From NCBI GenBank assembly GCA_040902845.1, contig JBBDWM010000016.1:62001-126000 (forward strand): a DNA stretch of 64,000 nucleotides. Reading direction: 5' to 3'. The notes beneath the pieces are model-generated. The model searched no databases. It worked only from the letters and a program-made list of their open reading frames with translations, and was not told where the DNA came from. Below are positions 18,137-26,484 of the stretch, piece by piece; the first letter of the stretch is position 1; the number at the start of each line of letters is the position of its first letter. The stretch is from JALYNX01 sp040902845. Lineage in GTDB: Bacteria > Actinomycetota > Acidimicrobiia > Spongiisociales > ZC4RG35. The position numbers were made by a program, and so were the translations under genes.

Positions 18137-18183
18137 TAATTGGGAGCGTCAGGGCCGTATACGACCCGTGTGCGTCTCTATTA
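18137..18183 (+). repeat. 47-bp dispersed palindromic repeat, copy 1
   Basis: Ends are TAATTGGGA and TCTCTATTA. The inner part carries CAGGGCCG-TAT-CGAC-CGTGT. It is the most diverged of five equal-length copies and lies between the zinc-ribbon gene and lon. Confidence 0.75.
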
Positions 18184-18203
18184 CGGGGGAGAGAGTTCCA
18201 CTG

Positions 18204-20501
18204 TCAGTCCAGAGCCGACGCCAGCACGTCATCCACGGTGTCGGCGATATGGAACGTCAGATCCTCACGGACCTTCTCCGGCACGTCGTCGAGGTCAGCT
18301 TCGTTCCTGCGAGGGACGACGACCTCCTTGAGCCCAGCCCGGTGGGCGGCCAGCACCTTCTGCTTGACCCCGCCAATGGGCAGGACCTTGCCCTGGAGGG
18401 TGATCTCCCCGGTCATTCCCACCGTGCTCTTCACCTTGCGCCCGGTGAGCAATGACACCAGGGCAGTGAGCATCGTCACCCCGGCCGAAGGGCCGTCCTT
18501 GGGGATGGCACCCGCCGGGACGTGGACATGGAATTTGCGCTTGAGCAGCGCCGGGTCGATGCCCAGAGCCTCGGCGTGGGCCTCGACGTAAGACAGAGCG
18601 ATCATGGCCGATTCCTTCATGACGTCACCCAGCTGACCCGTCAGGGTCAAACCGCGCTCACCGTCCATCGCGGTGGCCTCGATGAACAAGACGTCGCCGC
18701 CTGCTCCCGTCACCGCCAATCCGGTCGCTACCCCAGGGACGTCGGTCCGGTCTGATGCCTCGTCCTTCCATATCTTCGGCTTGCCGAGATAGTCACGCAC
18801 CTTGGGCTCGTCGACCACCACTGTGTCGGAACCCGACTCGGCACGCCGCGCCACCTCGGTGGCCACCTTCCGAGAGAGTTTGCCGAGTTCCCGCTCCAGG
18901 TTTCGCACTCCCGCCTCTCGGGTGTACCGGTCGACGATGGCCGCCAGGGCAGGCTCGCTCACCTCCAACTCCTCCGGCTCCAGGCCGGCAGCTCGAAGCT
19001 GGCGGGGGAGGAGATGGTCACGGGCGATTTCTACCTTCTCGGCGTCGGTGTACCCGTCGAGGGTGATCACCTCGGTCCTGTCGAGCAGCGGCCCGGGGAT
19101 GGTCTCCACGACGTTGGCGGTGGCGATGAACAACACGTCGGAAAGGTCCAGGTCGACTTCCAGATAATTGTCTCGGAAGGTGTGGTTCTGCGCAGGGTCC
19201 AGGACCTCGAGCAAGGCCGACGAGGGGTCACCCCGCCAGTCGTTCCCCACCTTGTCCATTTCGTCGAGAAGGAATACCGGGTTCATGGTCTTTGCTTCGG
19301 TAAGAGCGCGGGCGATCCGGCCAGGCCGAGCGCCGACATAAGTGCGGCGGTGCCCACGGATCTCGGCTTCGTCGCGAACCCCACCGAGGGCGACCCGGAT
19401 GAACTTGCGCCCCAGGGCACGGGCCACCGATTCCCCTAGTGAAGTCTTGCCCACCCCGGGAGGGCCGACCAGCAGGAGTATGGCTCCGACGCTGCGCGCT
19501 CCATCGTCGGAGAGGCCACGCTCGGAGCGCAGTTTGCGTACCGCCAGATGCTCGATGATCCGCTCCTTGACGTCTTCGAGACCGGTGTGGTCGGCGTCGA
19601 GCACGGTCCAAGCCTCTTCGAGGTCGAGACGGTCCTCCGAACGCACCCCCCACGGCAGCTCGAACATCGTGTCGAGCCAGGTCCGGATCCATGAATTCTC
19701 GGGCGACTGCTCACTCATCCGCTCCAGCCGGCCGATCTCGCGGTCGATCGACTCATGTACCTTCTCGGGCAGCTCCCGCTCGGCCAGCTTGGCCCGGTAC
19801 TCGGACGCGACGTCGCCCTCCTCGCCCAGCTCCTTGCGGATCGCCTCCATCTGCTGACGGAGGATGTAGTCCTTCTGGCCCTTCTCGATCCGCTCGGTCG
19901 CGTCTTCGCGGACCTTGCGGCGCAATTCGAGATCGGCGAGCAATTCCCGCATCCACACCAACAGCATCCCGAGACGACGCCGGATGTCGAGCGCTTCCAA
20001 CAACTCCACCTTCTGTTCCAGGGAGAGGTCGGGGGAGTACACGGCGAGGTCAGCGAGTTGGGATGGGTTGTCGACTGCGAGGAGTCGCTCGGCGACCCCG
20101 GCCAGACCCCGGTTCTCGAGAACGGCGCTGACCACGGCGCGGTACTCGGCGATCAGGGCCTCCAATTCATCGTCGATCATGTCGACTTCGGGGTAGGGCT
20201 CGGCCTCAACCCAGAGCGCTCCGGTCTCGTCAACCGACCCGGCACCCACCCTGGCCCGGGCCAGGCCCGACACCACGACACTGCCGTCGTCTTCGGACTG
20301 GATCTCGGCGATGGTGCCCACCGTGGAATAGCGCCCCTCGAGTTTGGGAACGAGAAGAAGCCGGCCGTCACTCTTGGCGACAGCGGCGAGGGCGGTCTTG
20401 CCCTCCTCGGTCTCGATACGGACCGTCACCACCATGTGAGGGAAGACCACACCGTTGTGAAGGGGGAGAACGGGAAGGGTGAGTTGGGCAGTTTCAGGCA
20501 T
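18204..20501 (-). CDS. lon: ATP-dependent Lon protease
   Basis: The protein is 765 aa from the ATG at 20501, which has AAGGAAAC upstream and begins directly with the conserved LPVLPLHNGVVFPHM. A 20-residue in-frame extension upstream is not conserved. The order is an N-terminal substrate domain, a coiled-coil region (EKGQKDYILRQQMEAIRKEL), the AAA+ module with Walker A GPPGVGKT near residue 345 and Walker B FLLDEMDKV, and the S16 protease domain with Ser in PKDGPSAG (about 670) and Lys in GGVKQK (about 712). All key residues are present, so it should be an active cytosolic quality-control protease. It can also degrade antitoxins such as the VapB next to it. Confidence 0.97.
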   Translation of the reverse strand: MPETAQLTLPVLPLHNGVVFPHMVVTVRIETEEGKTALAAVAKSDGRLLLVPKLEGRYSTVGTIAEIQSEDDGSVVVSGLARARVGAGSVDETGALWVEAEPYPEVDMIDDELEALIAEYRAVVSAVLENRGLAGVAERLLAVDNPSQLADLAVYSPDLSLEQKVELLEALDIRRRLGMLLVWMRELLADLELRRKVREDATERIEKGQKDYILRQQMEAIRKELGEEGDVASEYRAKLAERELPEKVHESIDREIGRLERMSEQSPENSWIRTWLDTMFELPWGVRSEDRLDLEEAWTVLDADHTGLEDVKERIIEHLAVRKLRSERGLSDDGARSVGAILLLVGPPGVGKTSLGESVARALGRKFIRVALGGVRDEAEIRGHRRTYVGARPGRIARALTEAKTMNPVFLLDEMDKVGNDWRGDPSSALLEVLDPAQNHTFRDNYLEVDLDLSDVLFIATANVVETIPGPLLDRTEVITLDGYTDAEKVEIARDHLLPRQLRAAGLEPEELEVSEPALAAIVDRYTREAGVRNLERELGKLSRKVATEVARRAESGSDTVVVDEPKVRDYLGKPKIWKDEASDRTDVPGVATGLAVTGAGGDVLFIEATAMDGERGLTLTGQLGDVMKESAMIALSYVEAHAEALGIDPALLKRKFHVHVPAGAIPKDGPSAGVTMLTALVSLLTGRKVKSTVGMTGEITLQGKVLPIGGVKQKVLAAHRAGLKEVVVPRRNEADLDDVPEKVREDLTFHIADTVDDVLASALD

Positions 20502-20634
20502 CGGGGCCGTTTCCTTTGGTTTATAGAGCGGCGAATCTTCTGCAACCACGGGTACCGGCACCCTATTCCGGATCTGAGCCTTAATCGCTCAGGTTTAGTT
20601 ATCCCATGATGGCAGGGTTGACGGACTCAGTCGG

Positions 20635-21054
20635 TCAGTGATCGAGGGTCCCGGCCGGAGCGATCCACTCGGTGGGTTGATTGGTGACTCCGGCGATGCG
20701 GTCGTAATCGGCGTCGTAGTGCAACACCGCCAAACCTGCCGCCTCCGCGGTGGCGGCTATCAACAGATCCACCGGCTTGGCCCCGCGATGGTGGCCCGCC
20801 TGGGCCAAGAGACCTGAAACCCGGAGCGCACGATCCATCACCGCCTGGCCCATCGGCACCGCAGGCAACGCGAAGCGTTCCTCGATGATGACTGAGACGT
20901 CCCTCGCTCGGGCGCCGTATGCGACCTCGAGATCGATCAGCCGGCATGTCCACATGTGCCCACGACGGACCAATTGTTCAAGTCGATCTCCGACATCCTG
21001 CTGATGGGCTCGACCCAGCACGGACGTGTCAACCAGATAGGGCCCCTCAGCCAT
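20635..21054 (-). CDS. vapC: VapC-type PIN-domain ribonuclease toxin
   Basis: The protein is 139 aa from an ATG at 21054 that overlaps the antitoxin stop by 8 bp. The first acidic residue is in YLVDTSVLGR, then the Glu in IDLEVAYGAR, then PVDLLIAATA and HYDADYDRIA, which supply the remaining metal-binding acidic residues of a PIN nuclease. A longer frame upstream lies inside the antitoxin and is not used. VapC toxins cut RNA, often tRNA, when their antitoxin is degraded. Confidence 0.92.
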   Translation of the reverse strand: MAEGPYLVDTSVLGRAHQQDVGDRLEQLVRRGHMWTCRLIDLEVAYGARARDVSVIIEERFALPAVPMGQAVMDRALRVSGLLAQAGHHRGAKPVDLLIAATAEAAGLAVLHYDADYDRIAGVTNQPTEWIAPAGTLDH

Positions 21055-21265
21055 TGGTGCCGGTTCGGGGGCGACGGGCCTCCTCGATCGCAGCCATGTC
21101 GAGCGAACCCGCTTTCCTGAGGCGGGCAAGGTGCATCAGCGCGGTGTCCTGGTCGACAAGACGTTTGAGGGCTGTCTCAACGGTCGCCTTCAGGGTTGCA
21201 GTCCCGGCAACGGAACGCGCCCTTTCCAGCAGCGCATCATCGATCTCGACTAGTCGCTTGGTCAT
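21047..21265 (-). CDS. vapB: VapB-type antitoxin
   Basis: The protein is 72 aa. MTKRLVEIDDALLERARSVA then TLKATVETALKRLV is the ribbon-helix-helix DNA-binding fold of the VapB (DUF2191-like) group. The Asp/Arg-rich C-terminus would wrap the toxin. The start lies about 3 bp from a perfect 12-bp inverted repeat, and a TATACT box sits so close that the message is probably leaderless. Overlap with the toxin gene ensures coupled translation. Confidence 0.92.
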   Translation of the reverse strand: MTKRLVEIDDALLERARSVAGTATLKATVETALKRLVDQDTALMHLARLRKAGSLDMAAIEEARRPRTGTNG

Positions 21266-21268
21266 ACC

Positions 21269-21307
21269 GAGGAGTATATCCGATGATCCACCCGAGATAT
21301 ACTCCTC
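21269..21307 (-). promoter_or_regulatory. vapBC promoter/operator
   Basis: Perfect 12-bp arms GAGGAGTATATC and GATATACTCCTC are separated by 15 bp. Each arm contains a TATACT -10 hexamer on opposite strands. On the minus strand it ends 8 bp before the vapB ATG, which fits a leaderless transcript starting at or next to the A of ATG. Binding of VapB here would repress its own operon. Confidence 0.8.
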
Positions 21308-21325
21308 TGCGATCAGGAAGAACCT

Positions 21326-21634
21326 TCACCCGCCGATCCCGTTGATGCGATCGAGCAGTTCCTGATCGATCATGGTCCGGTACTCGGGGTGGTGCTCGAT
21401 CCAGGAGGCGATGAACGGGCAGAGTGGCACGATCGTCCCGCCTTTGGCCCTGACGTCATCAAGTGCAAAGCGGGCTAGCGCCGAGCCCACGCCTTTGCCT
21501 TCGTAGTCGGGGTTGACCTCGGTGTGGACGAAGATGTGACGACCGGCCCGCAACTGGTAGACGGCGATCGCTATCACCTCGCCATCGATCTCGGCCACGT
21601 AGCGATGCTGCTCCGGATCGTCCCGGAACTGCAC
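21326..21634 (-). CDS. Small GNAT-like acetyltransferase (NATD1/COG2388 type)
   Basis: The protein is 102 aa. HTEVNPDYEGKGVGSALARF is the acetyl-CoA binding motif A, and PLCPFIASWIEHHPEYRTMI is the typical end of this short GNAT subclass. The GTG at 21634 is the first standard start. The frame stays open upstream to about 21700, where AGGAGG lies 7 bases before an ATC codon, so an unusual start further upstream is possible. Substrate unknown. Confidence 0.82.
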   Translation of the reverse strand: MQFRDDPEQHRYVAEIDGEVIAIAVYQLRAGRHIFVHTEVNPDYEGKGVGSALARFALDDVRAKGGTIVPLCPFIASWIEHHPEYRTMIDQELLDRINGIGG

Positions 21635-21767
21635 GTCGAGGGCTTCCTCGTTCCTAGCTTCCGTTGTGATGTCCGAACCTCCTACCTCCGGTTGACGCTA
21701 ACGGGCTCGGTGTTGACGACCCGGGTTTCCCGCGGTCAACTTCGGCCAATCGTCGACGCCTAGGGCC

Positions 21768-21814
21768 AAATTGGGATCGCCAGGGGTCACATTCGGACCT
21801 GTAGATCCCAATTA
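21768..21814 (-). repeat. 47-bp dispersed palindromic repeat, copy 2
   Basis: Read on the plus strand it runs AAATTGGGA ... CAGGGGTCACATTCGGACC ... TCCCAATTA. It is in the opposite orientation to copies 1, 3 and 4. It lies between the GNAT and cupin genes. Confidence 0.85.
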
Positions 21815-21863
21815 CGTAGGATTTCACCCTTTCGGCGGGGGACGTAGTCGAGATCACCGTCGC

Positions 21864-22256
21864 TCAGTGATCTTCAGCGGCGTCGGCTTCGGCCTTGGTG
21901 CGATGGATGGTGCCGTCGGCGTGCTCCGGGGGTGAGTACAGGGAGTAGAGCTTGACCTCATCGCTCCCGGTGTTGACCACGTTGTGCCATATCCCGGCCG
22001 GCACGATGACGGCCCAGTCGTCTTTCACATCGTGGGTCTCGTCCACCGCCTCTTGAGTGCGGCCGAACTCCACCCGGGCCTGACCCTGTTCGATGCGGAG
22101 GAACTGGTCCCGGTTGTGGTGCGATTCCCACCCGATCTCCTCACATGGGAGGAGACGCATCAGCGTGAGCTGGGCGTGCTCCCCGGTGAAGACCACTGTT
22201 CGGAAATTGGTGTTGTCGAGAGTGAGCTGGTTGATGTCGTCGAGCCATCCGAGCAT
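21864..22256 (-). CDS. Single-domain cupin protein
   Basis: The protein is 130 aa, with AGGAGG before the ATG. Cupin motif 1 is GWESHHNRDQFLRIEQGQ (two His and a Glu-like position), and motif 2 is VIVPAGIWHNVVN. These provide the metal ligands of a small beta-barrel. Conserved small cupins of this type are often called mannose-6-phosphate isomerase-like, but the substrate cannot be read from the sequence. Confidence 0.85.
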   Translation of the reverse strand: MLGWLDDINQLTLDNTNFRTVVFTGEHAQLTLMRLLPCEEIGWESHHNRDQFLRIEQGQARVEFGRTQEAVDETHDVKDDWAVIVPAGIWHNVVNTGSDEVKLYSLYSPPEHADGTIHRTKAEADAAEDH

Positions 22257-22303
22257 GGTCGCCTCCTGGTTGCTATCGCTCCGATCCTATTGAACGGGCC
22301 CCC

Positions 22304-22579
22304 TTAGCCAGGCGGGATATCCGTCGGGTCCCCACCGTCATCTTCGCTCGCACCCCATCGCTCCCTGGCGGCGGTCATGCCCTTATCGAGGACTTTGCCC
22401 AGCTCCTGGGCAGCCTCCTTGGCCGACTCCAGGGCACTCGTTCGGCTGTCCTTGGTGGCATCCCAGGCCGACCTGACCGCGGCTACGACCCGGTCAAGGG
22501 CCTCTTGTGCCTCATCCACCCATCGATTGCCGGCAGTGTCGCCCGATTCCTTGAATTCATCATGACTGTTGTCTGTCAT
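22304..22579 (-). CDS. Small hydrophilic helical protein
   Basis: The protein is 91 aa with AGGAGGAGC ahead of the ATG. It is predicted to be mostly amphipathic helix (EAQEALDRVVAAVRSAWDAT, ESAKEAAQELGKVLDKG) with acidic ends. It resembles small stress-associated proteins of actinobacteria in composition only. It lies 9 bp from the end of the membrane protein gene upstream, so they form one leftward unit. Confidence 0.65.
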   Translation of the reverse strand: MTDNSHDEFKESGDTAGNRWVDEAQEALDRVVAAVRSAWDATKDSRTSALESAKEAAQELGKVLDKGMTAARERWGASEDDGGDPTDIPPG

Positions 22580-22588
22580 TCGCTCCTC

Positions 22589-23080
22589 CTATCGCTTCCC
22601 TTTTGTTGCGTTCCCGTATTGCGGTCCCTGTTTCGGTGTCGAACTCGTTCCACGAGCCAGTTGGACCACCTCCTTGATGACGGCGATCCCGGTGCCGACC
22701 ATGGTGAGGACGATGACGAATCGGGTAAGAGGCTCCCAGTCGACCTGGTAACTCGAGAAGTCAAAGGGAAACACGCGGTACGTCTGGACAGCCACTGCCA
22801 TGCTGATTCCTCCCAGCCCGATCTGACACATCGACTTGAACCAGGATGGGTCGTAGCTGAGATAGATCGCGTTAACAGCGATCGCGGCAATAAACGAGAG
22901 GTCGATCAGCCAAAGGATCTGTCCGAAATCTGCGGTGAGAAAGGGCAGCCAACCCCATTCGAGGATGTTGTTGGCGATCACCAACATGGCGAAATTGACA
23001 ACTATGGCGATGATGTAGCCAAAGCGGGACGCGCCCTGTGGCGTCCTGAGATCTGTGACCCGCTGTTCCGTCGTGGTCAT
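22589..23080 (-). CDS. Four-helix membrane protein of unknown function
   Basis: The protein is 163 aa from the ATG at 23080 (AAGGA upstream). The longer in-frame extension lacks conservation features. Four hydrophobic helices are seen: YIIAIVVNFAMLVIANNIL, IDLSFIAAIAVNAIYL, ICQIGLGG-like IGLGGISMAVAVQTY, and FVIVLTMVGTGIAVI. Acidic residues and Tyr lie between them (YLSYDPSWFKS). No family named. Paired with the small helical gene downstream. Confidence 0.7.
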   Translation of the reverse strand: MTTTEQRVTDLRTPQGASRFGYIIAIVVNFAMLVIANNILEWGWLPFLTADFGQILWLIDLSFIAAIAVNAIYLSYDPSWFKSMCQIGLGGISMAVAVQTYRVFPFDFSSYQVDWEPLTRFVIVLTMVGTGIAVIKEVVQLARGTSSTPKQGPQYGNATKGKR

Positions 23081-23178
23081 CGGAGTCCTTCTATACGGGA
23101 TCTTCAGCCAATGGTCGCTGCACGGGGTCACGGCGGCCAGAGGAAAAGGTCCATCTTGCATCCGCCTATCGTCGGCAT

Positions 23179-23637
23179 ATGGCGGATCATCCTCTGCGCC
23201 CGGTCAAGGTCTCTGCTCACATTTCCGCGCCACCCGACGAGTTATTCGCATTCGTGTCCGACACCCGAAACGACCCTTCGTGGTGTCCCAACGTGGAGAC
23301 GGTGGAGTTGGTCGAAGGGTCAGGCGTCGAGGTTGGAGCCCGATTTCGGTTCCACCAGCACCTTGATCGTCCCCGGGCCGAGCGAATCGAGTTCGACGTC
23401 GACTTGGAGGTCATCGCGATTGAGAGCAACTCGATCACCTGGCGGGCCACCGACAAGTTCCAGGAACGTGTGATCCAGCTGAGTGTCGAGCCAGACGGCG
23501 CCGGCTCGAGGATCACTCAGGTCACCACTGCCTCGTTCCAACGGTCGCCCGGGATCGGCAAGTGGGTTTACCCATTTCTCGCCCGAGGCACCTTCAAGGA
23601 GCAGTTCGGGCAGTTGGCCGCCCATTTCGACAGTTGA
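23179..23637 (+). CDS. SRPBCC (START/Bet v1-like) family protein
   Basis: The protein is 152 aa. VSAHISAPPDELFAFVSDTR with NDPSWCP is the opening of polyketide-cyclase-like SRPBCC proteins, followed by alternating beta strands and a long C-terminal helix (FLARGTFKEQFGQLAAHF). Such proteins bind hydrophobic ligands in a cavity. Ligand unknown. It is divergent from the membrane protein and 78 bp before the luciferase-like gene. Confidence 0.85.
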   Translation: MADHPLRPVKVSAHISAPPDELFAFVSDTRNDPSWCPNVETVELVEGSGVEVGARFRFHQHLDRPRAERIEFDVDLEVIAIESNSITWRATDKFQERVIQLSVEPDGAGSRITQVTTASFQRSPGIGKWVYPFLARGTFKEQFGQLAAHFDS

Positions 23638-23715
23638 CGTCGAACCCGGCCGACGATCACAGCGGTGGGGCGGTCGGGAATAACCCTGCTTCGCCGTCGG
23701 CTGGACTGTCCTGAC

Positions 23716-24741
23716 ATGGAACTCGGAATCACCACGTTCGCCGAGACATACCCCGACCCGCTGACCGGAGAGAAGGTCAGCCACGGGGAACGGCTGCGTC
23801 AGGTCGTCGATGAAATCGTCTTGGCGGAAGATGTTGGGCTCGACGTTTACGGGGTTGGGGAGCATCATCGCCCCGATTTCGCCGCCTCTGCGCCGGCCAT
23901 TGTCCTGGCTGCTGCCGCTGCCCGAACGAACCGAATACATCTCAGTCCGGCAGTCATCATCCTCAGCTCGGCCGATCCGGTCCGCACCTTCCAGGATTTC
24001 GCGACGCTCGACCTCCTCTCGTCGGGGCGGGCCGAGCTATTGGTGGGAAGAGGGTCATTCATCGAGTCCTTTCCACTCTTCGGCTACTCACTGTCCGACT
24101 ACGACGAGCTCTTCAGCGAGAAGCTCGACCTGTTGTTGGCGATCCGGGACAACGAACGGGTGACCTGGTCGGGCAGGCATCGGAGCCCGCTCCAGGACCA
24201 GCCGATTTATCCCCGTCCCCAACAAGACCCACTACCGGTTTGGGTTGGGGTGGGGGGCACTCCCGAGTCGATCGTGAGGGCCGCCACCCGAGGGCTTCCC
24301 GTTGCTCTCGCCATCATCGGCGGCAACCCCGACCGGTTTTCTTTCTTTGCCGATCTCCACCGGCGCACCCTGGTCGAATCGGGATACGACCCCGCCGACG
24401 TCCCGCTCGCTGTCCACGCCCACGGCTACATCGGCGATGACCACGAACAAGCCGCCGACGAGTACTACCCCTCCTATGCAGTGGCCATGTCCACCATCGG
24501 ACGCGAGCGGGGTTGGGGACCGATGACCCGTCAGCAGTTCGATGTGATGCGAGACCCTGCAGGTTCCTTGGTCCTCGGCGATGTCGAGGCGGTGGCGGCC
24601 AAGATCATCCGAATGCGTGAGGTCCTCGGAATCCAGCGTTTCATGCTGCACATCAGCGTCGGCACCCTTCCCCACGACAAGGTGATGAGGACGATCGAGC
24701 TTTTCGGAACCAAGGTGGCGCCAATCGTCAACGCACCCTGA
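23716..24741 (+). CDS. LLM-class flavin/F420-dependent oxidoreductase (luciferase-like)
   Basis: The protein is 341 aa from the ATG at 23716, which starts with MELGITTFAETYPDPLTGE; a 17-residue extension upstream is not conserved. GVGEHHRPDFAASAPAIVLA, LSPAVIILSSADPVRTFQDF and RAELLVGRGSFIESFPLFGY are hallmark segments of bacterial luciferase-like monooxygenases in a TIM barrel. The family uses FMN or F420 with a partner reductase. Substrate unknown. Confidence 0.9.
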   Translation: MELGITTFAETYPDPLTGEKVSHGERLRQVVDEIVLAEDVGLDVYGVGEHHRPDFAASAPAIVLAAAAARTNRIHLSPAVIILSSADPVRTFQDFATLDLLSSGRAELLVGRGSFIESFPLFGYSLSDYDELFSEKLDLLLAIRDNERVTWSGRHRSPLQDQPIYPRPQQDPLPVWVGVGGTPESIVRAATRGLPVALAIIGGNPDRFSFFADLHRRTLVESGYDPADVPLAVHAHGYIGDDHEQAADEYYPSYAVAMSTIGRERGWGPMTRQQFDVMRDPAGSLVLGDVEAVAAKIIRMREVLGIQRFMLHISVGTLPHDKVMRTIELFGTKVAPIVNAP

Positions 24742-24743
24742 CG

Positions 24744-24790
24744 TAATTGGGACCCCCAGGGCCGTATGTGACCCCTGTGTGTCTCAATTA
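24744..24790 (+). repeat. 47-bp dispersed palindromic repeat, copy 3
   Basis: It runs TAATTGGGA, CCCC, CAGGGCCGTATGTGACCCC, TGTG, and ends TCTCAATTA. It starts 3 bp after the stop of the luciferase-like gene and lies 15 bp from the convergent lyase gene, so it could end transcription from both sides. Confidence 0.85.
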
Positions 24791-24804
24791 GGGGTGAGCT
24801 CTCA

Positions 24805-25893
24805 TTAGGGGTGGCCCTCCGATACGAAGGTGAGCACTCGGGACCACTGATCGAGAAGGAGCTCTCTGCGATGAGGTCCGGCATTGTGGACAGCGGCGAC
24901 TCCAGCTGCTCCCGATGGGGTGGTGACGATTCCATGCTCGCCAAGGAAGTCCACGGTCTCCAGGGCTTCCTCATCGCTGATGGTGACGAACAGGTCGGCG
25001 TCCCGGGCCAGGGCGATGAGGGCGAGATGGGACGGCTCCTTGCAATCGAGTCGGCGCATGCTGGAGACCGGACCGTCGGCGCGCACCGCCCGGCCGGCCC
25101 GGATGCTTTCGATGAGACAGGGTGCCCGCTCTGGTTCCACCACCACGAGGACCGGATCGTTACCCCACTGATGACGGGCGAAGGCGGCAATCGAGGCAGC
25201 CATTCCTCCAACCCCGGCCTGGAGGAAGATATGGGTGGGCGGGTCGGCGATGACATCGATCTGTTCGGCAGCCTCGGCGCCCATCACCAGATACCCCTCC
25301 ATCACCTGACGTGGGATCTCGGTGTAGCCGGGCCACGAGGAATCGGAGAGCAGAGTGCAGCCTTCGTCCTCCGCCAAACGTCGGGAGATGGCCATGCTCT
25401 CCTCGTAGTCGAAACCAGCTCGAACCACCCGGGCTCCGAATTCCTGAAGCCGTTTGGCGAATACCTCGGACACCCGTTCACTGAGCACTATCACTGCCTT
25501 GGCTCCGAAGATCCGCGCTCCGGCGGCTACCGACAGGCCGTGATTGCCCGCACTCGCAGTCACATAGGTGACGTCCGCCAAAGCTCTGGCGACCTCATCA
25601 GGTGCCCGCTCCCAGTTCCCCCCAAAACGGGCGTCGGCCTCATGGGCGATGACATAGGCCGCACCCAGCGCCTTGAAACTGCCCAAACCCATCCGGTCTC
25701 TCTCGTCTTTGATCCACAGATGCTCGACGCCCAGGGTTGCGGCCAACTTCGGGGAGTCGTGCAACGGGGTGGTGCCGGCCACCGGGCAGCGGCGGAGCAG
25801 GTCCCGAACCGCGCCCACATCGACGCTGAGATCCTGCCCGGGGCGACCGGGGAGCCCATGTGATCGCCAGGGATTGGCCATGACTGAGGGCAT
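24805..25893 (-). CDS. PLP-dependent ammonia-lyase, diaminopropionate ammonia-lyase-like
   Basis: The protein is 362 aa. TPLHDSPKLAATLGVEHLWI and KDERDRMGLGSFKALGAAY contain the Schiff-base Lys of fold-type II PLP enzymes; MGLxSFKALG is typical of diaminopropionate ammonia-lyase. SAGNHGLSVAAGARIFGAKA is the substrate loop, and LQAGVGGMAAS binds the phosphate. Reaction: removal of ammonia from 2,3-diaminopropionate or a related beta-substituted amino acid such as serine or threonine. An ATG at 25881 is an alternative start. Confidence 0.85.
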   Translation of the reverse strand: MPSVMANPWRSHGLPGRPGQDLSVDVGAVRDLLRRCPVAGTTPLHDSPKLAATLGVEHLWIKDERDRMGLGSFKALGAAYVIAHEADARFGGNWERAPDEVARALADVTYVTASAGNHGLSVAAGARIFGAKAVIVLSERVSEVFAKRLQEFGARVVRAGFDYEESMAISRRLAEDEGCTLLSDSSWPGYTEIPRQVMEGYLVMGAEAAEQIDVIADPPTHIFLQAGVGGMAASIAAFARHQWGNDPVLVVVEPERAPCLIESIRAGRAVRADGPVSSMRRLDCKEPSHLALIALARDADLFVTISDEEALETVDFLGEHGIVTTPSGAAGVAAVHNAGPHRRELLLDQWSRVLTFVSEGHP

Positions 25894-25956
25894 CGGGACA
25901 AGCTACCGCTGATGGGACCCTCACCCGCCGGGGGTCGAAGCCATAATCACCTGACC

Positions 25957-26448
25957 ATGAATGCATACGTGATCGTCCTTCGGATCCTTCACATTGGGGG
26001 AGGCGTGTTCTGGGCCGGTGCCTTGTTCGTCATTGTCTGGTTCCTAGTGCCCACCGGCCGAGCCGTCGGGCCGGCAGCGGGCCCGTTCATGGGCCATCTC
26101 ATGGGGGCGGCGCGGTTTCCCCAGATCGCCAGTGGTGTCGGGCTCGTCACCATCCTCAGTGGCGCCCTTCTCTACTGGCACGACTTCGGGGAAATCATTC
26201 CTTTCAATGCACCGATGGCCGGGTTTGCGGTGGGAGCGGTGGCAGCAATCACCCTATGGATTGTCGGAACCTTTGCGTTCGCTCCCGCCAACCGGCGGTT
26301 GGGCGCACTTGGGGCCCGTGCCGCGCAAGGGGAGGACGTTGGGGCCGAGATAGGCAGGATCACCGCTTCGCGTGATCGTCTCATCCCGCTCATGACCACT
26401 CTGTTGCTAGTGGCAATTGGGGCGATGGCAATTTCGCGCTATCTGTAG
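25957..26448 (+). CDS. Four-helix membrane protein, CopD/DUF2269-like
   Basis: The protein is 163 aa from the ATG at 25957. RILHIGGGVFWAGALFVIVW places a His in the first helix, as in DUF2269 and CopD-like membrane proteins. Three more helices follow (IASGVGLVTILSGALLYW, AVGAVAAITLWIVGTFAF, LIPLMTTLLLVAIGAMAIS). Haem or copper binding is possible but not shown. Confidence 0.75.
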   Translation: MNAYVIVLRILHIGGGVFWAGALFVIVWFLVPTGRAVGPAAGPFMGHLMGAARFPQIASGVGLVTILSGALLYWHDFGEIIPFNAPMAGFAVGAVAAITLWIVGTFAFAPANRRLGALGARAAQGEDVGAEIGRITASRDRLIPLMTTLLLVAIGAMAISRYL

Positions 26449-26484
26449 GGCCATAATCGCCATCCGGCCCCATGCGTAGACTCG

